Shown: one piece after another, positions 1 through 12,400 of the stretch
Numbering within the stretch: position 1 is the first letter of the stretch
Layout of the letters: each line of letters starts with the position of its first letter
Origin: Metallyticus violacea
Lineage: Eukaryota > Arthropoda > Insecta > Mantodea > Metallyticidae
Assembly (NCBI GenBank): GCA_030762175.1
Contig: CM060831.1
Coordinates: forward strand, 95,685,501-95,749,500
DNA length: 64,000 nucleotides
Direction of reading: 5' to 3'
The notes under the pieces: model-generated
The model's database searches: none
Seen by the model: the letters and a program-made list of their open reading frames with translations, nothing else
What the model was told of the DNA's origin: nothing
Made by a program: the position numbers and the translations under genes

Positions 1-620
1 TTCCAACTCCTTTCCATTCAAATACCATTTTTCATCTTTTCTTAATCTATTTCATTTTTTAAATACCAATATTTTAGATTTCCTAACATTAGTTCTTTTG
101 CCCCACTCTCTATAGAATTTACTGATTCATTAATTGCTTTCTGTAACCCTACAACTGTTATTGCACCTATCATTATATCATTCACATAAAGTAATCCCGG
201 TATCTCTTTGTTTCCTATCATTGGACTATATGAGTTACTTTCCACAACTCCATCTAAAATTTCATCAATAAATAAATTAGTAAAATGGGAATCAACTTAA
301 ATGCCTGTCTTAGCCCCAGCTTTTGATCAGCTACATCTGTTATTCCATTTCTATCACATTGAACACAAAACTTCAATATTTCCATATTTTCTTGATGCCT
401 ATAATGAACTCCTTATTTATGCCCTTTTTCCTCAATTTCCATTCTAATGCATCCCTATTAATAGTATTGAATGCTTTTTCAAAATCAGCAAAGAACATAT
501 ACACCCTTCCTTGTTTATAAAACCCAATTCTTATTTAATATACTTCTAATTCATTACCCATCTTTTTTCAGTATGGAGTGGTGTGTAGATTCATCCACCT
601 GCCACTACTGCTAGCATCAG
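1..620 (-). pseudogene. LINE reverse transcriptase relic
   Basis: Minus-strand translation, with stops and frame changes, gives VYMFFADFEKAFNTINRDAL at about 515-430, then KLGLRQ near 310 and GLLYVNDIMIGAI near 200-165. These are reverse transcriptase blocks: D-F-x-K-A-F, G-L-R-Q, and a decayed Y-x-D-D. A plus-strand piece at 54775-55050 carries the same GLRQGCKLSPILFNLFID block, so both belong to one non-LTR family. The relic continues beyond the left edge or is truncated there. Confidence 0.7.
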
Positions 621-743
621 ACTCTATAGATTAGTATAAATTTCTTTAATAAATTAGAAACGGGTCATAATTATTCTTATTCCAACTCTTAGAACAAAAC
701 AAACTAAAAATAGTTTCACTTCCCAATTACACCGACATTTTAC

Positions 744-901
744 ATAGATTTGAATAGTTTGGGACTTTCACAGTGAAATATAGTATCATATAACAAATTA
801 TTTATGAGAAAATCAAATTTCACTAGTTTTGTTCCACTTACTTGGGCATGTTTATATGATACTATATTTCACTGTGAAAATCCCAAACTATTCAAATCTA
901 T
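744..901. repeat. Penelope-type terminal hairpin (inverted repeat, about 49 bp arms)
   Basis: The arms 744-791 and 853-901 are reverse complements with very few differences. They contain CAGTGAAATATAGTATCATA and its inverse. The 61-base centre carries CCACTTACTTGGGCATG, a string also found in the palindromes at 18558 and 28780. I read this as the terminal structure of a Penelope-like element whose coding part is absent. Confidence 0.6.
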
Positions 902-904
902 ATA

Positions 905-1245
905 AAAATAGCGTGTTAGTGTATATAAGGTCCTAAGGAATAAGCAACTCTCAAGGATAGAAATTTGGCTGAATGGGTTTAATAAAAAAAGAAGGTAGGT
1001 TCGGTATTGTAGAAATATAACTTAATATTGTATTGAATGTATAAATTACTTTTTAATGTTGTGTTTTATTTTTGGTTGGATCGAAGCCAGGTCCCCTGGA
1101 TATTCCAATAGGTAGCTGCTGATGAACCAGGGACTGGGGGGGGGGAGAGTGAGCCAATCAAATTGGAATAAATTTTGATTGGAGTCAGTGCCTTCTGGAA
1201 TGCCGAGGCACTGTTCCTAATTGTTATATTTAAAACTTTTTTTTT
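905..1245 (+). repeat. Dispersed repeat family R, copy 1
   Basis: This stretch matches 20345-20665 in reverse complement over about 320 bp. Shared strings include GGAATAAGCAACTCT, AACTTAATATTGTATTGAAT and GGCACTGTTCCTAATTGTTA. A segment reading TTGGATCGAAGCC resembles a weak pol III B box and TTGGCTGAATGGG a weak A box, but their spacing of over 100 bases is long for a tRNA head. It could be a SINE or a MITE. No coding capacity is seen. A poly-T follows at 1228-1246. Confidence 0.6.
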
Positions 1246-1339
1246 TCATGTGTTTATTTTGTTTAAAAAAAAATCTGCATGTGATGCATGAGAAATAAAT
1301 ACTACAAATACAAATACAAATATAAAAATAGTTTGCCAA

Positions 1340-2275
1340 AAATGCCATGATCCTTTATCTTTTTTCCATGTTTGATAATTAGCAGCTCTGTTTATATGTA
1401 GATAAGTTAATACAATGAAACTTTGATCCATTATCTCCAGCTGTGTAAGCAAAAGAAAATAATAAATATGGAAAAAATATGGAGTGAGGAAGGGATCTAA
1501 AACATGGGTATCTCTGGCATGTTAAAATTTGGGATGGGCCCATTAGCTAAATTGAAAGAAAGCCTGCAGAATACAGAAATATGTTTATATACATTTTAAA
1601 ATATAAAAAAATAATGAGGGAATGTCCGAGATGCCCATGGTCTAAAATAACCTTTAGTTCATCAAGTGTCCTCATATGCTTCATGGGGCGTGCCAAAACT
1701 TTAATAACAATAAAATTTTAGTTTCCTTTTTATAGTCAAGGATACAAGATTTATTCATATATAAAACTTGCTTTATAGACAGATAACATACAAAACCATA
1801 AATGAACTCTTGCAGAAAGAAATCTCAATTTTATTGTCCATCGTAAGCTCTAGCAGTATGCTCATTGCATAAAAAGGAAACTAAAGTTTTATTGTTACTA
1901 AAGTCATGGCACACAATGAAGCAAATGAGGACACTTGATGAAAGACCTAAAGGTTATTTTAGACTCTGGGCCTCTCTGATAAGGGGGAGGGGCATGCAAC
2001 TCCCTCCCTCATTATTTTTTTTATATTTTAAAATGAATATAAACATATTTCTGTATTCTGCAGGCTTTCTTTCATTTTAGTCAATGGGTCCATCCCAAAT
2101 TTTAACATTCCAGAGATACCTATGTTTAAGATCCCTTCCTGACTCCCTAATTTTTCCACATTTATTGTTTTCTTTTGCTTAATACTGGAACAAAGTTTCA
2201 CTGTATTAACATATCTACATATAAGCAGTGCCCCTAATTATCAAAACATGGAAAAAAGACAAAGGATCATGTCAC
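1340..2275. mobile_element. Foldback element with about 400 bp inverted arms
   Basis: The left arm 1340-1735 and right arm 1867-2275 are inverted copies, separated by a central 130 bases. Matching strings include CAGAATACAGAAATATGTTT against its inverse near 2055, and GTTTCCTTTTTAT against ATAAAAAGGAAAC. Divergence is moderate, with small indels. No transposase is seen. It could be a foldback or MITE-type DNA transposon, or a head-to-head duplication. Confidence 0.65.
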
Positions 2276-3466
2276 TTTTGTTAGACCTCAGTAATTGCTA
2301 GCTACAGTTACTTAAACAGTAACAATATTAAAAGACACCACTCCTCTGCCAACAAAAGAATATATACTGTATATGTATAAAACATACTATTGTCTGATGG
2401 CACGTGATCTGTTTTATCTACATATCATGTTGTCAACCCAACAATGGCCAAAAGGAGCAGGAATATTCATGAATTAGGTTGACTAGATATATAAAATATA
2501 TAACATTGTGCATTGCTGTTTCATGTCAGTTCTTAGTTGTTTATTCATTTATAATAATCTGTTAAAGATCACTCTGGGTGAAAAGGTATTGTCAGATTAT
2601 CATAGCATAAATATTGATATAGATAATTAAAATTATACAGCAAATGACTTGTAGTCTTGTTTTACAAGGCCTAGTAATTTAAATGATGAGGCCACCCGGT
2701 TTCAACTGTTTATACATTGGTTTTTTATGGCAATGATAAATTCATATATGCTATATTTTCAAATCCATCCTCTATATATTACTAATGCAAGCTGTGTACA
2801 CTGACAAAAAACCTATTTTATATATTTGCAATACTTAGTATAATGTACAATAAGTAAATTGTTACAATCAATGATAACAGTATACTGTAAATCTCCCCTC
2901 TCCATTTAGGAGTTATAAGGAAAAAAAAAGTATTTTATTTGCCACTTAGAGGTAAATGATTACAATCTCCTATCAGTTTCAATAGCAGTGCAAATTAGTT
3001 TTTTTAGTGGTGGTGGTGATGATGATGATGATGATGATGATGAGCCCAAACATTATATTGTTTAAATAATTGTTAAGAAAGCAGAAATATTCTGAAGTTA
3101 TGGAATAAAATCGTGAGCTTTTTTTGCATTGCCTTATTTTAAAACAAGTTTCATAAATTAGTACATTTGACTCCTTACTAACATATGAAAATGAAAAATT
3201 AGTTTGCATATAAAAATTTGCAAGAATAAGGATTGCTCAGAGTTTCATTTGCTCTACAACAATCCATTTATTAGGAAAAAAAATATATTTTTGAAAATAT
3301 TATGAAGAAAGCATAAAAATTCAAATAATTTTTGTCAAAGTGATATGAAAACAGATGTTGCATAGCTAATTTAAAAGAATGAAAATTGGAAAGTCTCTAT
3401 GAATAAACATTATAGACACTCATAATTCAGAACTTTTCTATGACAAATGCTTAATATGAAACTTAC
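2276..3466. other. Intergenic/intron stretch with a GTG/GAT microsatellite
   Basis: AT-rich and without a recognisable coding block. It holds one microsatellite at 3007-3043, three GTG units followed by about nine GAT units. It lies downstream of the last visible exon, so the next CUB exon is further left. Confidence 0.5.
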
Positions 3467-3651
3467 CTCCAAGTAATCACTGCTGCAATTAGTGCTGGCT
3501 TCAATTTTAATGCTGTAAAAATGAAATTGAACCCTTTTATCATATGGTGCAAAAAGCATCCAAGTGCAATCTCTGTTGTTTGGATATCTGCCAGGAGAAC
3601 CAGGTGATGCAAGTGATCCATGGGTTGTGAAATGTATAATAGAACCACATT
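3467..3651 (-). CDS. Cubilin-like exon: CUB domain 2, first half
   Basis: 185 bp exon with acceptor TTTTAATTACAG and donor GTAAGTTTC. After the split Glu codon the peptide reads CGSIIHFTTHGSLASPGSPG, then RYPNNRDCTWMLFAPYDKRV and SIKIEASTNCSSDYLE. SPGSPGRYPNN, DCTWML and CSSDYLE are classic CUB features. The domain stops midway, so its second half is in an exon beyond the left edge. I found no matching exon in bases 1-3466. Confidence 0.9.
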
Positions 3652-5089
3652 CTGTAATTAAAAATAGAGTATATCACATTAGTACTACTAAAGATAGTAA
3701 GGTATGGCTAGTATTATTATAGACTGTTCTGAACCTTCATTTTCCAGTTTTCTCTTCACTGACCTGCTACTTTATATGTTCAATAAGGTACAGCAGAAAA
3801 TGGAAATACATTAATAAATTTGGATATTAGCTATAATACAATAAATTTGAACTCTTAGTCTGTTGCTTTTTATATTTTGTTCACCATCTGTATTCATCAA
3901 ATAACATTATTAAGTATTTTCCTATATTTTGCATTCAAGACTATATTTTAAGTGTAAGTTGAATTCCTTTAGCTATATTAGAGGTTTACACTGTTAAACT
4001 TAACTAAGCATATTAATATTATTTTATAAAACTCAACAGAAAGCGCTTAAAAAGTACCACAAAAATGCATATCTGTTTATAGCTTGTGTTCATGTAAGTA
4101 GTATAGTTTAACTTAAATCACAGCTCTACAAATGCAAGACATTGTTGTAGTCAGTCTAGGTAAATATTCCGTTTACAAGCTTTCATTGCCAGAGCTTCTC
4201 CTTGTTTCTTGGAGAACTTCTGTTTAATTGAACTCGCCACATTAACATTTAAAAAAACAAAAGTTCACTTTATTTTATTTAATCACCACATTAAACTCAA
4301 ATTGGAGATAAATTTGGTGACTGTGGGATATTTATCATCATTTTCTTTTTAAGCCTAATTTTCACACAATTTAAAGCCTATTTTTCACACAATTTAAAAG
4401 AATGTTTCAGATCATTTTACTGTTGCAAAAGGAAGCCTCCTGCAATTATATTTAATGTTAAGGCATGTTGAGACAGGATGCAATAGTATGCTCCTTCAAA
4501 ATAGCTTCTGCTATTACATGTCATCTATCTAACTACTACCATGTCTAACTTTCCTCCATATTTCACACCATATTTCACACATGGCATAATGCAAGCTTCA
4601 ACCACCTTCTCTCCCAAGCAACAGCAGACTTACTGATGATTTTAGATCCAAACTTTTCATTTCAATTTATCCTTATATGACTTTACTCCAATTGTCTTAA
4701 TGCTAGTCTACACATTCCTTAGTCCATTGCAAACTTTTAAGTTTAAGTTTTTCACACCAAATTCTTCAAAAAATTGAGAGTTTTAAAGAAGAATCTTTCA
4801 CTGTTGGTATTTTCCTGTTTTTTCCAATTATGCACCAGCAGAAAACCTTCTGTCTAGCTTGCTTAGGATTACTATTTACTCACCTTCTTTGCTGAAGGTT
4901 TTCTTATGTAATATTTGGTACAAAGAATTTTTTATGGCTGAGTTTACCCTTCTTATTTACAAACATATAGTACATGTAGTATGCTTCATTATTTTTAAAT
5001 CACCAGAAATTTGGAAATTTTTCCATGTAACCTTCTTAAATATATAAGACACCTTTCTTCATTAATATTATATTCTCTTTCCCAAATCT
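3652..5089. other. Intron sequence, nothing recognised
   Basis: AT-rich intron. A small tandem duplication (CCTA-TTTTTCACACAATTTAAA, twice) lies near 4351-4399, and short repeats of CATATTTCACAC near 4557-4581. No coding, RNA or transposon signature was found. Confidence 0.4.
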
Positions 5090-7430
5090 ACAGATAATCT
5101 AGATGAAAGACATAGAGGGAAGATTATGAAGAGCAACGATTCCTTTGCTTGGGTGACAGAGTGACTGGGACTACTTTATGTAGATCCAAACTCCTGGTTA
5201 GAAGACAGGGAGCTGGAAAAAAAAAGGTCCATTTTAACAGGAAGAGTACTGCAACTCTGGGCTCAAGTAGCAGCATCATTCACCAGTAGAGGAAGATGGA
5301 GACCTGTGACATCAAAGCATTGAGGAGATTGATGCTACAGGACACTTTCAGAACAGTGAGATATAGATAGGCCTCATTAGATTGCACAGATTAATTGTCG
5401 AAATATATTGCTTAATTGAATTTTGGAAGTGTACAGTCCTGATGTAATAATCAGTACAGAATCATGACTTCGAGATGATATGGGAATTTTTAGACCAAAC
5501 TATTGAATTTGTAAAAGGGATAGGAGTAATAAAGGCGAGGGTATATCTGTTTGCTGCACAAAGATAGGAATAAATGCCAATTTCTTATGGGTACAAAATG
5601 AAGGTTAAATGTTATATGTGCAGATAAAAAATGAGCAGGAAACACTAGATGTGTTGGCATGTTATATACTGCCTAAGGAATGAAATTATTTAACTTTATA
5701 TAAATTACAAGAAAAACTTAGCTCAACAGCACATGAGTAAGATGATAATTTCTGAATATTTAAACTTGCCTGCCTGTGGTTAATTAGCACAGGCTGTCAG
5801 CACAAAATCCAAGCTTCAAACAATAGTAAATGAGCTAGTTTAAAGAAATTGGTTTACCCAGGTAACACCAGGTCCCACCCAGGACAATGCTATGTTATGT
5901 GCATATCCGTGTCACTTTACAATTTATATCACCTGTGAAGTGCTACAGAAATTAGCGATCAAAATAGTGTTCTATTAGAGGTCACTTGGGAAAATAAATT
6001 AACAATGACAAATCCATTAGTAGTTTAGGATTTCAACAAAATATTTGTGACACAACTATAAATCTTGTTTATTGGAAAAATATAATGATTTTCTAAGGAC
6101 TGGAGAAAATATGCATGCATTTGACATAAACTTAAAGATATAATTTCTGATGCATTGATGAAAAGTGTTCCTTGATCCAGAGTATTACACATAACACTTA
6201 CTTAAAAGGCTAGAAATGTATATAATAAGCATAAACACAGCAGTGAGCACCCAATTTAATATATTGAACTGACTAAAGAACTGCAGTATGCAAAAAAGAA
6301 AACACAAGAAAAAATTTCGTGGAACAAATACTAAAAGTAGATGGCAATGAAATTGGGAGTAGATTTTATAAATGTACATTGGAGAAGGAGAAGTAATGAG
6401 GAAATTACATTGTTGAGTGAAGAAGAAAAAAAAATGGAGAATAAAGAATAAGCTCATTTATTAAAAATTTATTTTATTTATTTATTTAGCAAAAATGATG
6501 GCAACAATAATAAAAATTTCAATAATAATACAAATAGGGGTTGTCACACTGACATAAAAGAAGGAAAGAAAAAAGTCTTAACTTTTTAAATATCAGCAAA
6601 AAGTGTTAAGAGAACAAATTTAAAAACTAAGAAATCGAAATTCACTTAGTCCTGATGATAATTGCGACAGGAGTGTTGAAGCTAGGAGGGGAGAATATCA
6701 TTTTGTACCTTATGCACTTATTCAATATATCTCTAATTAATTCTAGAGTCTGACATCATCCCTATTTATAAGGGCAATATTAAAAAAGATTTTAAAAATT
6801 ACAGGCTGGTTAGTTTCACATGTTTCGTATGTAAAATGATGGAACATTTGATAGGTCAATATATTTACAGTACCCTTAATTACAAAAACTAGTTGAGCCC
6901 CGTCAATATGGCATTTTGCAATAGCCACATTATTTCATGAGTTCAGGACCTAGCTAAGGAAATAAATGTAAGCGGTAGAATTGACGCAGTAGTAATTGAT
7001 TTTCCTAAAGCTTTTAATTAGTATTGCATCACTCATTAGTAGATAAATTGAGTGGACTAGAAATAGATAAAAGGGTTATACTTTGGATTAACACATTTTT
7101 AGAAGAGCAGACTTGGAGATTTAGGAGTAGGTAGGAAATATCAATTATCCGGAAGGTGACATCAGTAGTTTCACAAGATAGCATACTTGGGCTAGTATTG
7201 TTTTTTTATATTTATGATCATTGTTTAAATATAAATTCTAAAATGCAATTATATTGTATATAAAAAAATTAAGGATAGTTCTGATATGAAGATTTTACAA
7301 AGTGATGTAAAACTTGCAATTAAGTGGTTAAACATGGAATGAAAATAAATGGATCTAAGAGCATAGTTAGGAGAGTAAATTACCTGTATTTTACAAATAA
7401 TTTACATGTAAAATATGCAGTTTAGAAAAT
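5090..7430 (+). pseudogene. LINE-B relic (endonuclease plus reverse transcriptase)
   Basis: Broken plus-strand reading frames give an AP-endonuclease domain: LEVYSPDVIISTES near 5420, then DRSNKG, NANFLWVQNE and LDVLACYILP near 5650. A reverse transcriptase follows: LVSHVSYVK*W near 6810, VVIDF...K-A-F-N near 6990, and SIVFLYL near 7195. The order EN then RT is that of CR1/jockey-group non-LTR elements. I cannot assign the clade without alignment. Many stops show that it is dead. SINE-A lies just downstream. Confidence 0.65.
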
Positions 7431-7618
7431 TTTTTTCTACACCAAGTAAAAAAACTAACATTTATTGATTTCCAAAATCTAAACATCAGTTACTTCATTC
7501 CTTATAAGATTTTGTATGTTCTGACACACATATAGTTTATTCAGCCATGCTTTGCAACTCTTTGATGATTAGTCATTTACCACATATTATTTGGAACATT
7601 ATTACATTAAATGAGTTA

Positions 7619-7859
7619 CCGCCACAGGTGGTCGAGGCCGTTAAGGCACGGACTTGTGAGCGGGAGGTCTGGGGTTCGAATCCCACCAGGACTGTCCTCC
7701 CAGTCTGAGGTTTTTTCCAGGTTTTCCTCAGTCTTCATAACTGGCAAATACTGGGGAGGTACCCTAAACTTAGGCCTAGATTTCATTTCATGTATCATCA
7801 AGTGTTCACCGCCTGTGGTGCCTCAGTAGTAAAAACGGGCGTTAAACACCATAAAGAAA
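7619..7859 (+). mobile_element. SINE-A, full-length copy with target-site duplication
   Basis: tRNA-derived head with an A-box-like TGGTCGAGGCCG at 7629-7640 and a perfect B box GGTTCGAATCC at 7673-7683. A unique body follows (GGTTTTTTCCAGG, CTTAGGCCT) and the 3' end is AAAACGGGCGTTAAACACC. The copy is bounded by a 13 bp direct repeat, ATTAAATGAGTTA at 7606-7618 and 7860-7872, as expected for LINE-driven insertion. The head resembles long-variable-arm tRNAs (Ser/Leu type) but is not a working tRNA. Other copies are at 45447, 52747, 56570, 62318 and 13381. Confidence 0.85.
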
Positions 7860-7873
7860 ATTAAATGAGTTAA

Positions 7874-7874
7874 C

Positions 7875-7911
<37 letters not shown>

Positions 7912-7912
7912 T
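7874..7912 (+). repeat. (AAT)n microsatellite
   Basis: About 13 AAT units immediately after the SINE-A target-site duplication. Confidence 0.9.
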
Positions 7913-8239
7913 AGAAATCATAATATTTACCTTAAACTGTTATACTATAAAAAGGTCTATATCACATTATTCTTTGCAGCAAATTACTGTTATTTTCTGA
8001 TTTGTTTATAGTGACAAAGAACTTTAAAACTTAAAAATGTTCACATAAGAATTTGGTTCCTCTTGATTTTTAAAACACATTCTTTTATATAAATGTCATC
8101 TGAACTCCAGCATTCTATGGTTGTAAATTTAAATAAATTAACAGAACATTATACATTCATATTATCTAGTCAATAATCATCACACACTTGATCTTTCATT
8201 TTAAATACATAATAAACATATACTAGCTTCTTTGATATT

Positions 8240-9380
8240 TCAAATGAAAGAAAACTTCTGTTAGCATTATGGACAAAAGACCAATTGGAAAATAACCTCT
8301 CTAGTTGTGCAGATGATGATGGAATGATTAGAAATTTATTAGCTAAATCTGGTAGTTTTGAATGGTGCCTCTTAGCAAAGAACCAGAAGTTTTGGGGGAT
8401 ATAACACCCTTACCCAAAAGTTCACCCAATATTGCTTTTTCTCAATACTGTTCAAAGCTGACAAGACCTTCTGCATCTAATGTTTTCATTATAACCTTCC
8501 ACTTGGTCATGATTTTTCTTTGAGATTCTGTCTCTGTTATTGTGAGTGAAGTACATTTGCTGCTAGGCTGTATATATTTAGAGACTGTTTTTTAACACTT
8601 CTCAAGAGATGTAGCTTGTTAGCATTACCATCAGGTAACTATAGGACCATCCATAATTCTGCTCATCAGCAATACTACTTTCTGATTTCTGACAAGTATT
8701 GATGAGCTGGCTGAATGAATCTAAGATTAATTGTGAGAGAAATACTTCTTCAAATAAGAGTGATTTTATATATATTGAAATTTAATTGAATTCATCATTA
8801 GTTGCCACTTTATGCATTGCTGTTATGCACTGATGTTATTGTTCAGTGAGACACAGGAATTTCATTGCAAGCACCAAGGGGTGTCCATGACAAGATTAAC
8901 TCTAGAACCACCATTAGATAAAGGTTGGTATTGCTGATCTGAATTTTTTAATGCTTTCAGTATTTTATTTACTTTTGATGAGATGTTTGTTGGTAGCAAG
9001 TCTTTAGCCAGTAAATTTGCAGTGTCTGAGTTTTAGAAGAATACCACAATTTATGACCCTTGCTTATTTTACCCTGTTGCTCACATTATCGGATACAGTA
9101 CTGTGGGTGTTTTGTTTTATACTGTCTTTTTGTTATTTCAGATGCTTCCTTCTTCACATATTTTATTTCCTGTCTCTGACTCACCTGACAGATTGAAAGC
9201 CTCCAGAAACATATTTTTTGGCTTTCCAATACTTGCATTAACATTCTTTGTATTAATGGATTCATTTTTCCATCCATCGATGAGCAAACGAGTCAGGATG
9301 TTGATATTTTTGTTGAGATTCTTCATTAACATCATCAAGAAGTATGTTTGAAAGATTTTTTGTACAGGCAAGGTAACAAG
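8240..9380 (-). pseudogene. Unidentified decayed open reading frame
   Basis: Minus-strand translation keeps long, protein-like stretches broken by stops. Examples are ILTRLLIDGWKNESI, KNMFLEAFNLSGESETGN, TANLLAKDLLPTNISSK near 9000, FEEVFLSQLILDSFSQL near 8700 and a last one near 8450 (LVSFEQY). Composition and spacing suggest one protein of roughly 370 residues that has lost function. It sits just downstream of LINE-A in the same orientation. It could be an unrecognised transposase such as hAT, or a retroelement product; I do not recognise a catalytic motif. Confidence 0.35.
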
Positions 9381-9429
9381 ATGGGCACAATTTCTGTAGC
9401 ATGTTCTTAAAATGCTCGCTTTCTACAGT

Positions 9430-12400
9430 GCTAAATGGAAGGTTAGTGGTTGGTTGCTAGTGACCATTGGGATGCTGATATTTATAATTTTTTCCCTAAC
9501 TTCCCAATAAAGAGCTTCCAAATTATTTTTCATTTGTTTGTTGCTATTAAGTTGAGTGCATTTCAGAAGAAGTTTGTTGTTTAGGGTAGTATTCATGGGC
9601 AGGTAGTATTGATTAATTTCATCCTGAAGAGATATTCTGGCAAACAATCATGCCCAGCAATTAAGCAGAATTGGGCAACCAACTCCAATTTTTCTTAGTT
9701 TCAATAAAAGATGTTTGAAAGTATTTCATACTTCTTCATACATGGCTTTCCTCTAAGCTTTTGTTCAATATTTTGTTATTCTTCTTCAGTTATTAATCTG
9801 TTTACGAGTTTCAACTTAGAAGGAGGTTCTAGTTCAAAAAATGGTTTTAATTTTATGGTGATTCCTTTTTTGTTAAATTATCAGCAATCTCACACCCCTT
9901 TACTCCCACATGGCTCCAGATTCATTGTAAAACTATTTCTGATCTGGATTGTACAGTTTTCTTATTTCATTTAAAGTGTAAGTCGGTGAGTAACTATAAT
10001 TCATTATACTTTATAGTGCTGCTTTAGAATCACTTAATTTAACAATTCTTTTATTTACTTTAGGTCTATATAGTAGATTTTGTAAAGCCTCTAATGGCCT
10101 TTATTTCACATCAAAAGTGTTAGCATACTGTCCCAAAGCTGTATATTGAGAGAATTCTTCACATTATATTCCAAAGCCTGCTTCTCTATTTTTAAGAGAT
10201 CCATCTCTACACCATGTATTAGTTGGATAATAATTGTTTAGTGCACTGCACTAAGTACTATGAACCTTAATACTTCAGGTGGGTCGTTCTTCCTGGAGAC
10301 CAATGTATCCAGATTTGGTTTCATGTTAATTTCTGTATGTTGTAAAGGATCATTTGGTGTAATGACAGGTTTAGTACTTATTTTTAAAAACTTGTCTAAA
10401 TCTTCTTACTGTATGTAATTTTTAAAAGTCTGATGTGTTTTAATCATTGTGTGCTGTCAGGAATTTGAAACCATTTGTTCCTGTGTTGGTTATTTTTTAA
10501 TTTATGTCCCAGTATAGCTGTTTTAATATCTAGCGCTATTTTAATTGGCAGGTTATTAGTTATGCTCTGGTTGTAGCAAGTGGTGTTGTTTTAATGGCTC
10601 CTGTTATTATTCTTAAAGACCTACATTGTATTGTATCCAATTTAGTTTTAAGTTGGTTATTTATTGTGGACATAATCTCACTTCCATAGAGCAAATTGGG
10701 CTTTATGTATCTTTTGTACATGTCACTTAGGAGACCTATGGATCCTCCCCATTTGACTCCTACTAGTCTTCTTAATATGTTGTTCTTCTCTTATTCTCTT
10801 CTTCTCTTCTCTTCTCTTCTCTTATTCACTTTCTTAGTTATATTGTTGATTTGTTCAGAGGAAGAAAGTTTTTTGTCAAGTGTTATACCATGATATTTTG
10901 TATGTTCTTTCTCTTGTCCTAGTTCATTATTGATTTTAAGCTCTAAGACATCTGCAGTGGGTTGAACTGAAATGCTGACAAACTGTCTTTTAAGTGTTTA
11001 TTCCATATTGTTGGTGGATGCCCATGTTTCCATACATTGATAATTTTCTGCATTTCATTTTCTAGTTTTTTGTACTGTTGTCTATGCTGCTTATTTTTTG
11101 GCTAATCCATATGGCAATATCATTTGCAAACAATCCTATATTTTCCTTTGGGAAGTCAGCTAATATTTTGTTCATGTCATCCATGAAAATATAAAAAGAA
11201 TTGGACTGGAAACACTACCTTGAGGAAGGCTTACTTTTGTTGTATGCCATTTAGGGAGGACATTATTCCATTTTACAACTGATAATAGGTGATAATAGGT
11301 CCATGAACCATCTCAACATGTTTCCTCTTATTCCAATATTACTCATTTTATAAATAAGCTTCTCTCCCCATACTTTGTCAAAGGTGTTTTTGAAGTCAAC
11401 AAAGAGAGTAAGCATTATTTATTTTTTGTTGAAGGCATTTTGAATATCTTGTGTTAAATGTAAAACCTGAGTGATTGTTGAATAGTGCTTTATGAAATCT
11501 GTTTGCTGGTCTGAAATGAGATTTTGAGATTCCGATTAGTAAGTTAATCTTGTAGTGACGATTTTTTCCATTGTTTTAGTAATTAATGAGATTAAGGAAA
11601 TAGGCTTATAACTGTCCAAATGACTTGCTGGTTTGTCTTTCTTCTTCACTGGTATGATTATGGTTTTTTTCCTTATAACAGGAATGCTATCTTTACTGTT
11701 CCAGATCTTGTTGATTATGTTCAATAGTACCTTCTTGGCTCTGCAACCTAAATTCTTGATGTATTCACTATGAATTTTGTCTGGTCCAGGGTTCTTTTTG
11801 TTCTTAAGAGATAATATTGCTTGGTTGAGTTCTTGAATTGTAAAGTTGTCATAAAATAGATGTTATTGGCCTGCAAGTACCTCAGGCTTATGTCTTTTTA
11901 ATATTTTGTTTAATTTCCCATTGTCTCTATTCAATTTATGTGCAAGTTTGTAGTCAGTGGCAAATCTGTTGGCTATGTTTCTATTATTATGATTGAAGAC
12001 TTTGTTCTTATTAAAAAGAGGTTCTTGTTTTGTTTCTGGGACATTGTTCAGCATATTAAATTAATATATTTATGTACTTTTGTGCTATTACTTCTATAGT
12101 CAAGGGAACTCAGGAATTTATTAAATGACTCCTTCTTAGTATTTTTTATTTCCCTGTTTAGAAATGCAATTTTCTTTCTCTGATCTCTCACTAAGTTAGG
12201 ATCTTTTGTTGCTTTTGCTATAATTCTGATATTATCTTGGTCTCTTTTTAATGCAGATAATCTTTGATTTCAAAAAGGTTTGTACCTAACCTTTCCTCTG
12301 GGTACTGTTATTTTTGCAGCATTAATCAGTTTTTTGTTAACTCTGTCGATTAGTTTCAGAGGACTTTTCTCCGAGTCAATAATCTTCAAATTGTTTGTCT

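Noticed and set aside
7619..7700. tRNA-like sequence with perfect B box
   Set aside because: It is the head of a SINE bounded by a 13 bp target-site duplication; the acceptor arms do not pair as in a tRNA gene.
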